From contig NZ_LUUI01000078.1 of assembly GCF_001644015.1 (NCBI RefSeq), positions 1-36,626 of the forward strand: a stretch of DNA of 36,626 bases, given 5' to 3'. Below are positions 24,908 to 32,499 of the stretch, piece after piece; the stretch's first letter is position 1, and the number at the start of each line of letters is the position of its first letter. The notes under the pieces were generated by a model that was not told where the DNA came from, ran no database searches, and saw only the letters and a list, made by a program, of their open reading frames with translations. The DNA is from Methylomonas lenta. GTDB lineage: Bacteria > Pseudomonadota > Gammaproteobacteria > Methylococcales > Methylomonadaceae. Made by a program: the position numbers and the translations under genes.

Positions 24908-24942
24908 GCCGATGAACCTGTGATCTTTATGGGTTCTTCGGC
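24908..24942 (+). terminator. Hairpin between skp and fabZ
   Basis: GCCGATGAACC (24908-24918) pairs with GGTTCTTCGGC (24932-24942) with one mismatch and a 13-base loop, followed by a pyrimidine-rich TCTCTCCCTCTCTC rather than a clean T run. It could be a weak terminator or a processing site. It lies exactly where lpxD would stand in the usual gene order. Confidence 0.4.
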
Positions 24943-24969
24943 TAATCTCTCCCTCTCTCGCAAATAGTT

Positions 24970-25413
24970 ATGACAGGCCAACTCGATATACTGCAAATTC
25001 AGGAACTACTGCCTCACCGCTATCCATTTTTGTTAATTGACAAAGTCATTGAATGTGAACCGGGTGTGCATTTGCTGGGTTTAAAAAATGTCACTTTTAA
25101 TGAACCTTTTTTTCAAGGACATTTCCCGCATTTGCCGGTTTTTCCGGGAGTACTCATTATGGAAGCTTTGGCTCAAGCCACAGCTTTACTGACCTCGCAG
25201 ACAGACACGTCATTGGGTAACGGGGTAACGTATTATTTGGCAGGAATCGATAATGCACGCTTCAAAAAGCCTGTTGTGCCCGGAGACCAATTAATGTTGG
25301 ATATTACCTATCTAAAACACAAACGTAATATTTGGTCTTTTGATTGTCGTGCGGAAGTAGAGGGTAAATTGGCTGCCAGCGCACAAATCATGTGTGCGGC
25401 GTCGGTGAATTAA
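24970..25413 (+). CDS. fabZ: 3-hydroxyacyl-ACP dehydratase FabZ
   Basis: A 147-residue hotdog-fold enzyme of fatty acid synthesis that dehydrates 3-hydroxyacyl-ACP, competing with LpxA for the same kind of substrate. LLPHRYPFLLIDKV near the start and the active-site motif GHFPHLPVFPGVLIMEALAQ, with His51 and Glu65, are intact. The length is normal. The ribosome site before ATG 24970 is poor. The stop (25411-25413) directly abuts the lpxA start, as in other lipid A clusters, so the two genes are probably coupled. Confidence 0.96.
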   Translation: MTGQLDILQIQELLPHRYPFLLIDKVIECEPGVHLLGLKNVTFNEPFFQGHFPHLPVFPGVLIMEALAQATALLTSQTDTSLGNGVTYYLAGIDNARFKKPVVPGDQLMLDITYLKHKRNIWSFDCRAEVEGKLAASAQIMCAASVN

Positions 25414-26184
25414 ATGATAGATCCACGGGCTGTTGTGCATGATAAGGCTGAATTGGCTGATGATGTCAAAGTTGGGCCATTTAGCATTATTGGTGCTGAT
25501 GTACAGATAGACTCGGGTACCGAAATTGGTCCGCATGTGGTCATCAAAGGTCCGACATCGATAGGAAAAGATAATACTATTTATCAATTTGCCTCTATTG
25601 GTGAAGATCCGCAGGATAAAAAATACGCCGATGAAATCACCCATTTAAAAATAGGTGACAGAAACATCATTCGCGAGTTTTGCACCATGCATCGCGGCAC
25701 CCTGCAGGATCAAGCAGTTACCTCGATAGGTGACGATAATTTATTCATGGCCTATTGCCATGTTGCGCATGATTGCGAAGTTGGCAATCATGTCATTATG
25801 GCTAATGGCGCTTCGATTGCTGGACATGTTCATGTTGGTGACCATGCCATACTGGGCGGTTTCACCTTGGTACATCAGTTCACTCAGATCGGCGAGTTCA
25901 GCTTTTCTGCCATGGGTAGCGCCATTACTCAGGATATTCCTCCCTACGTTATGGTGGGTGGCAGGCCGACGCGTCCTCATGGTATTAATTCCGTGGGTAT
26001 GGAACGGCACGGTAAATCATCCGAAGTGATTAGGCAAATTCGCAAGGCTTATAAAATTCTTTACAAGAACAACCTGCGTTTGGAAGATGCCATTGAAGAG
26101 ATGGAGGATATGGCGGGCGAGAGTAACGAATTATCCAATATGGTCAGTTTTCTGCGCAATGTCACGCGCGGTATCCTTCGATAA
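25414..26184 (+). CDS. lpxA: UDP-N-acetylglucosamine acyltransferase LpxA
   Basis: The first enzyme of lipid A synthesis, a left-handed beta-helix trimer of 256 residues. Hexapeptide repeats run through the first 180 residues and a helical end follows. The catalytic base is His119 in CHVAHDCEVGNH, equivalent to His125 of E. coli by an ungapped alignment. In the same alignment the chain-length ruler, Gly173 in E. coli, is Met167 here (SFSAMGSAITQD). Pseudomonas aeruginosa LpxA has Met at its equivalent (Met169) and uses C10 chains. A 10-carbon 3-hydroxy acyl donor is therefore likely. The end overlaps rnhB by 26 bases; lpxB, usually next, is missing. Confidence 0.96.
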   Translation: MIDPRAVVHDKAELADDVKVGPFSIIGADVQIDSGTEIGPHVVIKGPTSIGKDNTIYQFASIGEDPQDKKYADEITHLKIGDRNIIREFCTMHRGTLQDQAVTSIGDDNLFMAYCHVAHDCEVGNHVIMANGASIAGHVHVGDHAILGGFTLVHQFTQIGEFSFSAMGSAITQDIPPYVMVGGRPTRPHGINSVGMERHGKSSEVIRQIRKAYKILYKNNLRLEDAIEEMEDMAGESNELSNMVSFLRNVTRGILR

Positions 26185-26758
26185 GCCTTATCGTATAGCC
26201 GGTGTCGATGAAGTAGGTCGCGGATGTATTGTCGGGCCGGTCATTGCTGCTGCGGTTATACTCGATCCAGCCAAGCCAGTTCCAGGCTTGACTGACTCCA
26301 AAAAGCTGAGCGAAAACCAGCGTAATAGTTTGGCTAAACAAATTAAATCATCGGCTGTTTGCTGGGCTATCGGTCGAGCTGAAGCCAGTGAAATCGATCG
26401 TATAAATATTTTGCAAGCGACCCTCGTAGCGATGCAGCGCGCTGTATCCCAATTAGCTTATCAGCCGGACTTTGTGAAAGTGGATGGTAATCGTCTGCCC
26501 AATATCGATTATCCAGCAGAAGCAATAGTGCAGGGTGATTTGTTAATCCAGGAAATCTCAGCCGCTTCAATTCTGGCCAAGGTGGCGCGTGATGATGAAA
26601 TGCAAACGCTAGACCGGCTATATCCAGGTTATCAATTTACCCTGCATAAAGGCTATCCCACGCAGCGGCATCTGCAGTCTTTGCAACAACTCGGCATAAC
26701 CCCTCAACATCGACAAACGTTTGCGCCTGTCAAAAAGATCTTGCTTACATCCCTATGA
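26159..26758 (+). CDS. rnhB: Ribonuclease HII
   Basis: RNase HII cuts RNA in RNA-DNA hybrids and single ribonucleotides in DNA. ATG 26159 gives 199 residues, the usual size, and starts shortly before the family motif RIAGVDEVGRGCIVGPV with the catalytic Asp-Glu pair; the longer frame from 26087 adds unrelated residues read inside lpxA. Later motifs are LTDSKKLSENQR, VKVDGNRLPN and ISAASILAKVARDDEM. It overlaps lpxA by 26 bases and dnaE by four (ATGA at 26755), so all three are tightly linked. In E. coli lpxB stands between lpxA and rnhB. Confidence 0.95.
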   Translation: MSRAVSFDKPYRIAGVDEVGRGCIVGPVIAAAVILDPAKPVPGLTDSKKLSENQRNSLAKQIKSSAVCWAIGRAEASEIDRINILQATLVAMQRAVSQLAYQPDFVKVDGNRLPNIDYPAEAIVQGDLLIQEISAASILAKVARDDEMQTLDRLYPGYQFTLHKGYPTQRHLQSLQQLGITPQHRQTFAPVKKILLTSL

Positions 26759-29700
26759 AGCCAATTTTCGTCCATCTCAGGATACATACTGAATTTTCGC
26801 TGGTTGACGGTATAGTCAGAATTAAGCCGCTAGTAAAAAAACTTGCTGATTACAGTATGCCTGCGGCAGCAATTACAGAGCAAAACAATCTGTTTTCTTT
26901 GGTCAAATTTTATAAAGCTGCGCAAGCTGCTGGTATCAAGCCACTAATAGGCGCCGATGTGTTGGTGTTTAATCCTGATGAACCAGCGGCACCGCATCGA
27001 TTAACTCTGTTAGCGCGTAATAAACCAGGTTATATAACCTTGACTGAGCTGATTTCTCAAGGCTATCAGCTAGGCCAGCATCAGGGTATTCCTATGCTGC
27101 AGAAGGATTGGATAAAGCAAAATCATGACGGATTAATTGCTTTGTCAGGCGCAATGGACGGTGATATTGGACAAGCCTTGCTAGCTGAAAATATAGATCA
27201 AGCCAGGAAATGTGCGGAATTTTGGGGTGCTTTATTCAAAGACAGTTTTTACCTGGAGTTACAACGGGTTGGCAAGGTCGATGAAGAGCGATATATCAAA
27301 CTGGCAGTCGATTTGGCTGCAGAATTGGATTTACCCGTTGTAGCTACCAACGATGTTCGCTTCATTAGTCAAAACAATTTTGATGCGCATGAAGTAAGAG
27401 TTTGTATCAATCAGGGCAGAGTGCTGGATGACAGTCGGAGACCAAAGGATTATACAAATCAGCAATATCTGCGCACTGCAGAAGAAATGTCTGAACTGTT
27501 TGTCGACATTCCCGAAGCTCTGGAAAATACGGTCGAAATTGCTACACGTTGTAATGTCGAATTGACGTTGGGTGAAAACTTTCTGCCTGATTTCCCGGTG
27601 CCCGAAGGGATGTCGCTAGATGATTATTTCAGGCAAGCCTCGCAACAAGGTCTGGAGCAGCGATTGCTGCAATACCCGCCGATAGGCAAACAAAGTTTCG
27701 CCGAGAATCGCAAAATATATGATGAACGACTGGAAATTGAGCTAAACGTTATCATCCAAATGGGTTTTCCCGGCTATTTCATGATCGTAGCCGACTTTAT
27801 TCAATGGGCTAAAAATAATGCCATTCCTGTCGGGCCTGGACGGGGTTCCGGTGCCGGGTCTTTGGTAGCCTATGCTCTGAAAATTACTGACCTGGATCCG
27901 ATTGAGTTTGATTTGCTGTTTGAGCGATTTCTGAATCCGGAGCGGGTATCGATGCCGGATTTTGATATCGACTTTTGCATGGAACGTCGTGATGAAGTGA
28001 TTGATTACGTGGCCCGTCATTACGGTCGCGACCGTGTCTCACAAATCATAACTTACGGTTCCATGGCGGCTAAAGCGGTTATACGTGACGTGGGTCGTGT
28101 AATGGGGTTTGCTTATGGATTTGTTGATCGACTAGCCAAGCTGATTCCATTTGAAATCGGCATGACGCTGGAGAAAGCCTTAAAAGAAAGTGCTGAACTT
28201 AAAGCGCTGTATGACGAGGAAGAAGAAGTCAAAAACCTGATCGACATGGCGCGCTCGTTGGAAGGTATTTCCCGTAACGCCGGTAAACATGCGGGTGGCG
28301 TGGTGATTTCACCCAGTAAGCTGACCGATTTTGCGCCATTGTATTGCGAACAAGGCGGCGGCAATCTGGTCACCCAGTTTGATAAAGATGACGTCGAAGC
28401 GGTAGGTTTGGTTAAATTCGATTTTTTGGGCTTGCGCACACTGACCATCATTGATTGGGCCTTGCAAACCATCAACCGTCAGCGGGCACAGCGAGGTGAA
28501 GAGCCTGTCGACATCAGCCAGATTCCGCGTGATGATGCCGATAGTTACGAGTTGCTGAAAAATGCCAGAACCACTGCGGTTTTTCAGCTCGAATCGCGCG
28601 GCATGAAGGAGTTGATTAAAAAACTGAAGCCTGACTGCTTCGATGACATCATTGCCTTGGTAGCACTGTTTCGGCCTGGTCCGCTGGAATCCGGCATGGT
28701 TGATGATTACATCAACGTCAAACATGGCGCACAAGCCGAATACGCGCACCCCCTGTTAGAGCCGATACTTAAACCGACTAATGGCGTCATTTTGTATCAA
28801 GAGCAGGTAATGCAAATCGCCCGCGAACTGGCGATGTATACGCTGGGTGGCGCCGACATGCTCCGGCGAGCAATGGGTAAGAAAAAGCCTGAGGAAATGG
28901 CGAAAGAGCGGGAGAAATTCACCACCGGCGCGGTTGCCAATCAGGTGGATGAAAAGATCGCCACCTATGTTTTCGATTTGATGGAAAAGTTTGCTGGCTA
29001 CGGTTTTAATAAATCGCACTCGGCAGCCTATGCTTTGGTGGCTTATCAAACAGCCTGGTTAAAAGCCCATTATCCGGCGGCGTTTATGGCGGCAGTGATG
29101 TCGTCTGATATGGATAACACCGATAAAGTCGTGGTGCTGATCGACGAATGCCGGGAAATGAAGTTGGAGATTTGTCCACCTGATATCAATATATCCAACT
29201 ATCACTTTACCGCTAATGACAAAAATAAGATTGTTTATGGTATAGGCGCCATAAAAGGTGTCGGCGAAAACGCGATTGAGGATTTAATAAAACAGCGCGA
29301 CAGCCATGGTGCTTACCTGGGACTTTATGATTTATGTAAACGGGTGGATTTACGCAAGGTTAATCGCCGGGTCCTGGAAGCATTGATTAGAGCGGGGGCA
29401 TTTGATGCCATAGAGCCCAATCGTGCTGCTCATCTGGCTGAACTGACCACCGCCTTAAGGGTGGCAGAGCAGCATGGCAAGATGGTCATGGCTGGACAAA
29501 ATGACTTATTCGGGCTTGACGATGAAGAGGCCGAGGGTGAAGAGAATTCGTATGCTAAATTAGTTGAACCCTGGACGGAAAAAGAAAAGCTGGAGGCCGA
29601 AAGACAAACACTGGGTTTGTTCCTGACCGGGCATCCGATTGCAGAATATCTGCCTGAACTCAAGCATATTACACATGGCACATTAGGTAGTCTGGAAGTC

Positions 29701-30243
29701 GATGCCGGTCGTGCCAGAGGTAAAATGGAAGCCCGTGTGGCTGGATTGGTGGTGGAATTGCGCACGCGCCAAACCAAGCAAGGCAAGATGATGGGGTTTG
29801 CCACTCTGGATGACAGAACTGGCCGTTTGGAAGTGGCAGCCTTTAGCGGTATTTATGATAAATACCGGGATTTATTATCAAAAGATACTTTGTTGGTGGC
29901 TGAAGGTTCATTGAGTATGGATGAATATACCAATAGCTTACGTATGACAGCAGAAAAGCTTTACAGCATGGAAGAGGCTAGGGAAATGTTCGCGCGTGGC
30001 ATAGTGTTGACCTGGGATGCAGTGCAATGGCCCAAATCTGCTGCCTTTGTTGCCGAGCTAAAAAATATATTGCTGCCTTTTCGATGTGGTGAATGTCCGA
30101 TTGCAATTGAATACGCTTCAAGTGATGCCAAGGCCGCTATACAGCTCGGTGACGACTGGCGGGTGCGGCCTAGCGATGATTTGTTGATTCGTTTACGTAG
30201 GTTGTTGTCGCCCGACAGCGTAGCCGTCAAATACAGAAATTGA
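26755..30243 (+). CDS. dnaE: DNA polymerase III subunit alpha
   Basis: The replicative polymerase subunit, 1162 residues, close to E. coli DnaE (1160). The PHP domain opens with FVHLRIHTEFSLVDG and seems not to keep a full metal site, as in other gammaproteobacteria. The catalytic aspartates are Asp404 and Asp406 in MPDFDIDFCMERR (with Asp402 before) and Asp556 in VKFDFLGLRTL, at the positions expected from E. coli (401, 403, 555). GRGSGAGSLVAYAL and FNKSHSAAYALVAYQTAWL are other polymerase signatures. A helix-hairpin-helix region and an OB fold (about 990-1080) follow. accA, its usual next neighbour in E. coli, is not here; a convergent operon follows. Confidence 0.97.
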   Translation: MKPIFVHLRIHTEFSLVDGIVRIKPLVKKLADYSMPAAAITEQNNLFSLVKFYKAAQAAGIKPLIGADVLVFNPDEPAAPHRLTLLARNKPGYITLTELISQGYQLGQHQGIPMLQKDWIKQNHDGLIALSGAMDGDIGQALLAENIDQARKCAEFWGALFKDSFYLELQRVGKVDEERYIKLAVDLAAELDLPVVATNDVRFISQNNFDAHEVRVCINQGRVLDDSRRPKDYTNQQYLRTAEEMSELFVDIPEALENTVEIATRCNVELTLGENFLPDFPVPEGMSLDDYFRQASQQGLEQRLLQYPPIGKQSFAENRKIYDERLEIELNVIIQMGFPGYFMIVADFIQWAKNNAIPVGPGRGSGAGSLVAYALKITDLDPIEFDLLFERFLNPERVSMPDFDIDFCMERRDEVIDYVARHYGRDRVSQIITYGSMAAKAVIRDVGRVMGFAYGFVDRLAKLIPFEIGMTLEKALKESAELKALYDEEEEVKNLIDMARSLEGISRNAGKHAGGVVISPSKLTDFAPLYCEQGGGNLVTQFDKDDVEAVGLVKFDFLGLRTLTIIDWALQTINRQRAQRGEEPVDISQIPRDDADSYELLKNARTTAVFQLESRGMKELIKKLKPDCFDDIIALVALFRPGPLESGMVDDYINVKHGAQAEYAHPLLEPILKPTNGVILYQEQVMQIARELAMYTLGGADMLRRAMGKKKPEEMAKEREKFTTGAVANQVDEKIATYVFDLMEKFAGYGFNKSHSAAYALVAYQTAWLKAHYPAAFMAAVMSSDMDNTDKVVVLIDECREMKLEICPPDINISNYHFTANDKNKIVYGIGAIKGVGENAIEDLIKQRDSHGAYLGLYDLCKRVDLRKVNRRVLEALIRAGAFDAIEPNRAAHLAELTTALRVAEQHGKMVMAGQNDLFGLDDEEAEGEENSYAKLVEPWTEKEKLEAERQTLGLFLTGHPIAEYLPELKHITHGTLGSLEVDAGRARGKMEARVAGLVVELRTRQTKQGKMMGFATLDDRTGRLEVAAFSGIYDKYRDLLSKDTLLVAEGSLSMDEYTNSLRMTAEKLYSMEEAREMFARGIVLTWDAVQWPKSAAFVAELKNILLPFRCGECPIAIEYASSDAKAAIQLGDDWRVRPSDDLLIRLRRLLSPDSVAVKYRN

Positions 30244-30303
30244 TGAGGCAGTTAGCTAGCAATCGGTATGTCGACAATAGAGCGCGGCAATGTCTTTTTG
30301 AAT

Positions 30304-30321
30304 ATTCATATTGTTATGAAT
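30304..30321. terminator. AT-rich hairpin between convergent genes
   Basis: ATTCATA (30304-30310), loop TTGT, TATGAAT (30315-30321) is a perfect seven-base stem in the 144-base gap between dnaE and the oppositely oriented DUF6164 gene. TTTTTGA precedes it, which is a T run on the wrong side for dnaE and an A run for the other strand. A weak two-way terminator is possible. I see nothing else in the gap. Confidence 0.35.
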
Positions 30322-30387
30322 GACTGCGGGATCATGCATTAGCCCTGCTTTTGATCACGCGCAGCGGCATAATGCACTTGTCTAGGC

Positions 30388-30753
30388 TCAAAATCCCATT
30401 TCCAGCACCCACTGAATTGAAACATAAATAACCAGCGCTATCGTGAGGCAAAAGCCGACAAAACGAACTGGTTTTTTTAAGTTATGCAACCAGAAACCGG
30501 GTTGCAAACCTTGTTGTTTCAAATCTTGATACAGCGCGCGTTGCTCGATGGTCCGTTGCTGTTGATACTCGTCAAATAGCTGGCGGGCCGCCGGTAAATC
30601 GTCTTGATCATAGAGCCAGATAGCGGGTAATGAAATGCCCCACATGCCGGCTGAGGTTTCAAAATAATCGATATCATGCAAGTTTAATAGATCGCGCACG
30701 GCCTCCGCTTCATCATTTGGAACGCCTCTTAAATTGAAAAACAGTATCGACAT
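30388..30753 (-). CDS. DUF6164 family protein, one C-terminal membrane helix
   Basis: A 121-residue protein from the ATG at 30753, which begins the conserved opening SILFFNLRGVPNDEAEAVR. A longer frame to 30855 overlaps mutM and has no family support. The body, with IDYFETSAGMWGISLPAIWL, is like DUF6164, a small gammaproteobacterial family of unknown function. It resembles a compact domain of the putative signal-transducing kind. One hydrophobic segment (about 98-117) near the C-terminus anchors it in the membrane. It lies 31 bases after mutM on the same strand and probably shares its transcript. There is no clear ribosome site. Confidence 0.8.
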   Translation of the reverse strand: MSILFFNLRGVPNDEAEAVRDLLNLHDIDYFETSAGMWGISLPAIWLYDQDDLPAARQLFDEYQQQRTIEQRALYQDLKQQGLQPGFWLHNLKKPVRFVGFCLTIALVIYVSIQWVLEMGF

Positions 30754-30784
30754 AAAGGTCAGTGGATTACAGACGTGAATCGTA

Positions 30785-31600
30785 TTAGCGTTGACAGCTA
30801 TCGCAAAAATAGCTGGAACGTTGGCCGATTTTGAGTTGTTGAATTGGTTCGGCACATTTCAGGCAGGCTTGACCATTCCGGCCGTAAACCGACAAGGATT
30901 GTTGAAAATAGCCTGGCTTGCCTTGGGCATTTAGAAAGTCGCGTAGTGTAGTGCCGCCTTGATCAATCGCCGATTGCAGAACTGTTTTTATAGCGGCGAC
31001 CAGACGTTGGCATGTAGCTAATTCAACATCTCCTGCCTGTCGGTTTGGATGTATTCCAGCTAGAAATAACGATTCACTGGCGTAAATATTTCCTACACCC
31101 ACTACAACCTGACTGTCCATGATCAGATTTTTGATCGGGGCACGCCGATTTTGGCAGCGAGCCAGCAGATAATTGGCATCGAATTCTTCTGACAAGGGTT
31201 CTGGGCCAAGATTGATCAATAACGCGTGTTCTTGTATTGGCTTTTCAGTCCACAATACCGCACCAAATCGGCGTTGATCGTTAAATCGCAACACAGTGTC
31301 ATCGGCAAAAATGAAATCGATATGGTCATGTTTATGGATGGCCTGATCGGGCTGAGTAATGCGCAAATTGCCTGACATGCCCAAGTGCAAAATTAGTGTA
31401 CCTTGGGCTGTGGATAGCAGTAGATACTTGCCGCGCCTATCCACTTGATCCAATTTCAAGCCCGGTAAGACGGTGCTTAAAGTGTCAGGTATTGGCCAGC
31501 GCAGCTGGGACTTCCGCACAATGATGTGTTTAAAAACCTTGTCTTGAATGTGCGGAGTAATGCCGCGTCGACTGGTTTCGACTTCGGGTAATTCAGGCAT
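30785..31600 (-). CDS. mutM: Formamidopyrimidine-DNA glycosylase MutM (Fpg)
   Basis: A base-excision repair enzyme that removes 8-oxoguanine and ring-opened purines. It starts with the obligatory MPELPEVET, in which Pro2 is the catalytic nucleophile after Met removal and Glu3 assists. Lys58 in DRRGKYLLL contacts the lesion strand. HLGMSGNLRI, VGVGNIYASESLFLAGIHP and the C-terminal zinc finger (CLKCAEPI ... YFCDSCQR) are all intact. At 271 residues the length is normal. It lies six bases after hflD on the same strand, and a DUF6164 gene follows. Confidence 0.97.
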   Translation of the reverse strand: MPELPEVETSRRGITPHIQDKVFKHIIVRKSQLRWPIPDTLSTVLPGLKLDQVDRRGKYLLLSTAQGTLILHLGMSGNLRITQPDQAIHKHDHIDFIFADDTVLRFNDQRRFGAVLWTEKPIQEHALLINLGPEPLSEEFDANYLLARCQNRRAPIKNLIMDSQVVVGVGNIYASESLFLAGIHPNRQAGDVELATCQRLVAAIKTVLQSAIDQGGTTLRDFLNAQGKPGYFQQSLSVYGRNGQACLKCAEPIQQLKIGQRSSYFCDSCQR

Positions 31601-31606
31601 GGGTGT

Positions 31607-32230
31607 TTAAATTTGCGTCAGCAGGTGGTGGGATTCGTCTTGCAGTTTTTTGCGTGCCAATATCAAATGCCAGCGGCTGCCGCCACATTGCCGCCACAAT
31701 AAGCTGGCGCGGATACCGGCCAATAATAATGCCCGGATTCTGTTGATTGTATTTTGGTTGCTTAAATGTTGAGGGTCGCCATTTACCATGATGCGGGGTT
31801 GCAGTGTACTTATGGTGTTGTGATAAATATCGGCCAAATTTGCCAATACATTTTCATGCATGACGGAAAAGTGTTCAGCTTGTCCCTGGGCTTTGGTGAT
31901 GCCAATTTGGATTTGATTCAGCATGTTGCCGTTTTGAGCCAGTTGTTTTTGCAGATGCACCAGTTGTGCGGCATAACGGGCTTGTTCCGGATTGGCAACT
32001 ACGCGACTGGTCAATTGCTTGTCGAGTTCTTGCAGGCCGTGTTGTATGCCTGCCAAGCCGCCAAAGACATCGCTAACACTGTCAGAATCTATTTTTAAAA
32101 TACTGCCTATGCTAGCTGTCATGGCTGCCAGATCGGCATTGCCGGTAGTGGCCAATTGGCGCACCAAAGAGCAGGCTTGGGCGATACCTGCCAACGCGAT
32201 AGTCTGATTGCTGAGGGATATTAATGACAT
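31607..32230 (-). CDS. hflD: High frequency lysogenization protein HflD homologue
   Basis: A 207-residue helical protein of the HflD (YcfC) family, membrane-associated in E. coli, where it binds the phage lambda CII protein; its wider cell role is not settled. Family features are NQTIALAGIAQACSLVRQLA at the start, LGGLAGIQHGLQELDKQL-like sequence near 55-73 (here VFGGLAGIQHGLQEL), YAAQLVHLQKQL, and LLLAGIRASLLWRQCGGSRW at the end. In many gammaproteobacteria hflD sits between mnmA and purB; here it follows a decayed rhodanese gene and precedes mutM by six bases. Confidence 0.93.
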   Translation of the reverse strand: MSLISLSNQTIALAGIAQACSLVRQLATTGNADLAAMTASIGSILKIDSDSVSDVFGGLAGIQHGLQELDKQLTSRVVANPEQARYAAQLVHLQKQLAQNGNMLNQIQIGITKAQGQAEHFSVMHENVLANLADIYHNTISTLQPRIMVNGDPQHLSNQNTINRIRALLLAGIRASLLWRQCGGSRWHLILARKKLQDESHHLLTQI

Positions 32231-32234
32231 GGTG

Positions 32235-32486
32235 TTATTTGCAAGCGATTGTAAGGCAGTTTGGGTTAACGGAATTCCCGGCTTTTAGCCCGGATTGCAG
32301 TTTGTAGCGATTGGCAATAATGCCGGAAGCCTGCCAATCTGCTTCAGTGCGAATGTTCACGATTAAGGCGGCTTTATGCGGTTGCATTTACAGTAATTGC
32401 TCGGGGTTGACGATTTTTAATCCGTCAGCCCATGCCGAGCTGGAAAATGAAACAGCTAAAAATAGCAAACTAAGTATTTGTTTCAT
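32235..32486 (-). pseudogene. Broken periplasmic rhodanese-like gene
   Basis: On the minus strand an ATG at 32486, with GAGACG-like bases before it, begins a signal peptide of 20 residues (MKQILSLLFLAVSFSSSAWA) followed by DGLKIVNPEQLL. A TAA stop (32388-32390) interrupts after residue 32. The same frame then continues with MQPHKAALIVNIRTEADWQ and ASGIIANRYKLQ, which is the N-terminal half of a rhodanese domain (compare ILDVREPAEF in the intact gene at 9025). After KLQ the similarity ends and the frame stops at 32235, with no active-site cysteine loop. So it has both a nonsense codon and a lost 3-prime half. It lies 13 bases after the EAL-HDOD stop and 4 before hflD. Confidence 0.75.
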
Positions 32487-32499
32487 AGCGTCTCAAAAG

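Noticed and set aside
26087-26158. Upstream extension of rnhB to 26087
   Set aside because: The added residues are lpxA sequence read in another frame and do not match the RNase HII family start.
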